Shown here: positions 21,155 to 22,608 of the stretch, piece after piece
Layout of the letters: each line of letters begins with the position of its first letter
Position numbering within the stretch: position 1 is the stretch's first letter
NCBI GenBank assembly: GCA_905250885.1
Contig: CAJNOQ010002803.1
Coordinates: forward strand, 1-22,608
Reading direction: 5' to 3'
DNA from: Didymodactylos carnosus
Taxonomy: Eukaryota; Rotifera; Eurotatoria; Philodinida; Philodinidae
Length of the DNA: 22,608 nt
The notes under the pieces: generated by a model
The model's input: only the letters and a program-made list of their open reading frames with translations
Database searches by the model: none
What the model was told of the DNA's origin: nothing
Program-made: the position numbers and the translations under genes

Positions 21155-21200
21155 AATTAATAGGTTTTGCTGTGTCTTAAAATACGACAAGACTCGTTCC

Positions 21201-22168
21201 CTAGAAAGAATGCTAAGGCATCTTCAATTCAATTAAAGCACACAGATTGAGATAGGCTACCTCAAAAAATTGCACCTAGTCCGATCTGACCTGTAGATTT
21301 ATTTTCAGAATGGCTCCGTTCACATTCCGTTCACATAGCTTCGGCAGATATATGTTTTCAAAGAAAAACCAACAATGATTTAAAAATTTTTCGCGAATTA
21401 GAAATATTACTTTGTTAGCGATAATGATGGGTGTTTTATTGTGACTACTTCCACGATAGTATCACATTTCAGCATTTCTACAGTCACATTTTCAACGTTA
21501 AACACAATAAAAGCTTCAATTTATTCTTCAGAAAAAATCGAATGAAACACAACATTGCTCCAAAATCTGGGATAGAGGTCTATATAAGCAACTTTTTTCT
21601 GACCTTGTCAATCCATGTTCAGATAAAATGTATCCATTGCCTGTTTTTTCAATAAAATTGTGGTAACTTCTGCAGAATGATCACCTTTCTATCGCTGTCA
21701 CTATCCTCTGGTTACACAACACACCGTGGTGATCAATCTGTAGAAGAACCAATTTGTGACTTCTTCCTTTTTCTCCCCTATAGTATGCAGTTTTCTTCTT
21801 ATTTTTGCAAAAAATAAGCTAATGTGCTACTACATTAGCTACTAAGTGCCAACAGCAGAAAGAAAGTGGAACGAAGTGGACCTCTCATTGGATAAACTGT
21901 TCATTCTAAAACCAACGTAGTGATTATACCATATCAGTCAGTCTGCGAGCGCTGAACAGAATCAAGAATGCGAACGACAAGGAGAAAAATAAAACCAAAG
22001 AAAAAAGATAAATATTATTATTGAGAGAAAAAATGAGCTAACTGGAATAAGCTGGAGAGTGCTTCATTCCAAATCAAAAACATGATTATGAGGGTTATTC
22101 GTCTGATTATCATTGGTCTCAAAGATATCGATTACCTGCCAGTATAAAAAATATAAAAAAATGCTGCC
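21201..22168. other. Upstream region of the aminotransferase gene
   Basis: This should contain the missing first exon and promoter of the aminotransferase gene, but no ATG followed by a good donor in the right phase was found in the first few hundred bases. A hairpin AGCTAATGT / ACATTAGCT lies at 21817-21840. Otherwise nothing could be recognised on either strand. Confidence 0.4.
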
Positions 22169-22175
22169 AATATAT

Positions 22176-22274
22176 CGGTTGTTTCCCGGTAGCCGTCAGG
22201 AGCCACTTTCTACATGAAAAGACATAGAAAGTGACTCCTGACGGCTATCTTTAACGGCTAGTGGGAAACAACCC
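22176..22274. mobile_element. 99-bp palindromic MITE with 7-bp target duplication
   Basis: TIRs CGGTTGTTTCCC (22176-22187) and GGGAAACAACCC (22263-22274) enclose a second palindrome, TAGCCGTCAGGAG with CACTTTCTA, and its complement with one base difference. AATATAT stands directly before (22169-22175) and after (22275-22281), consistent with a target-site duplication, though AT-rich. No coding capacity. Confidence 0.75.
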
Positions 22275-22281
22275 AATATAT

Positions 22282-22608
22282 CTCAGTCTACTCTCGAAAC
22301 GAGAATCGGAAAAATGTTAAATGCCACAGTAAAATGTTCGTTTTTTGCAATGTCACGTATTCTCCATTGTTTTGAACTGTAACTTCCACCTCTCGGTAGA
22401 GGCTTTAGGCAAACGGAGCCTTTGGTATCTTGTACCCTTCCTCTCTTCGTATGCTGACATTCTCTCATCTCACCATCATTTCATCCCCCTATATCTCTCT
22501 TCTGGTAATTGCACACGTTGTTTCTATTCACAAAAAGGTGCTCTCCTGTTTCTCTTCTTCCTGTTGTTTCTAAAGTGTTTGAACGTTTAATTTATAATTT
22601 TATTTTTT
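22282..22608. other. Unassigned right edge
   Basis: The plus strand is pyrimidine-rich. Overlapping open frames occur on both strands (22283-22468 minus, 22345-22590 plus) but neither shows recognisable motifs. A gene continuing past the window edge cannot be excluded. Confidence 0.3.

Noticed and set aside
22345-22590. 81-codon hydrophobic plus-strand open frame
   Set aside because: Phe/Leu/Ser-rich because the strand is pyrimidine-rich; no motif, and it overlaps an equally unsupported minus-strand frame.

Overview
The window reads as AT-rich animal nuclear DNA. Its protein-coding genes are split by many short GT-AG introns (often about 55-130 bp), their best matches are animal families (a CSPP1-like centrosome/cilium protein, mitochondrial aspartate aminotransferase, a two-domain CDGSH iron-sulfur protein, a BRC-repeat protein), and the spaces between and inside genes are full of small decayed transposons. 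Intron size, codon style and the type of LINE suggest a rotifer-like invertebrate, possibly a bdelloid; that is inference, not proof.

Layout. 170-980 is a TIR-bounded DNA element carrying a second palindromic element. 1552-6929 (minus) is a CSPP1-like gene whose 13 coding exons I could join in frame; its first exon is not found. One of its introns (2214-3785) holds a tRNA-derived CORE-type SINE with a 7-bp target duplication, and that SINE is itself interrupted by a palindromic MITE with a TA duplication. Another intron (5160-6589) holds a small TIR element. 6930-10532 is mostly gene-poor, with a nested pair of palindromic elements at 9351-9542. 10533-10916 (minus) is a 127-residue intronless ORF with one clear BRC repeat (the RAD51-binding motif of BRCA2): the most interesting object in the window. 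About 11290-15250 (plus) is a dead non-LTR retrotransposon whose endonuclease region is split by a roughly 960-bp foldback element. 16955-17440 (minus) is a CISD3-like double CDGSH gene. 18275-21154 (minus) is a complete nine-exon aspartate aminotransferase gene with a palindromic element of about 870 bp in one intron. 22176-22274 is another small MITE with a 7-bp duplication.

All four protein genes lie on the minus strand but are well separated and show no sign of operon-like linkage. Two concern mitochondria (CISD3-like, aspartate aminotransferase), one microtubule/cilium structure (CSPP1-like) and one probably homologous recombination (BRC protein). No tRNA or rRNA gene, CRISPR array or intact transposase was found. 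Exon boundaries were worked out by hand from splice signals, reading-frame continuity and remembered family sequence; no alignment was run.
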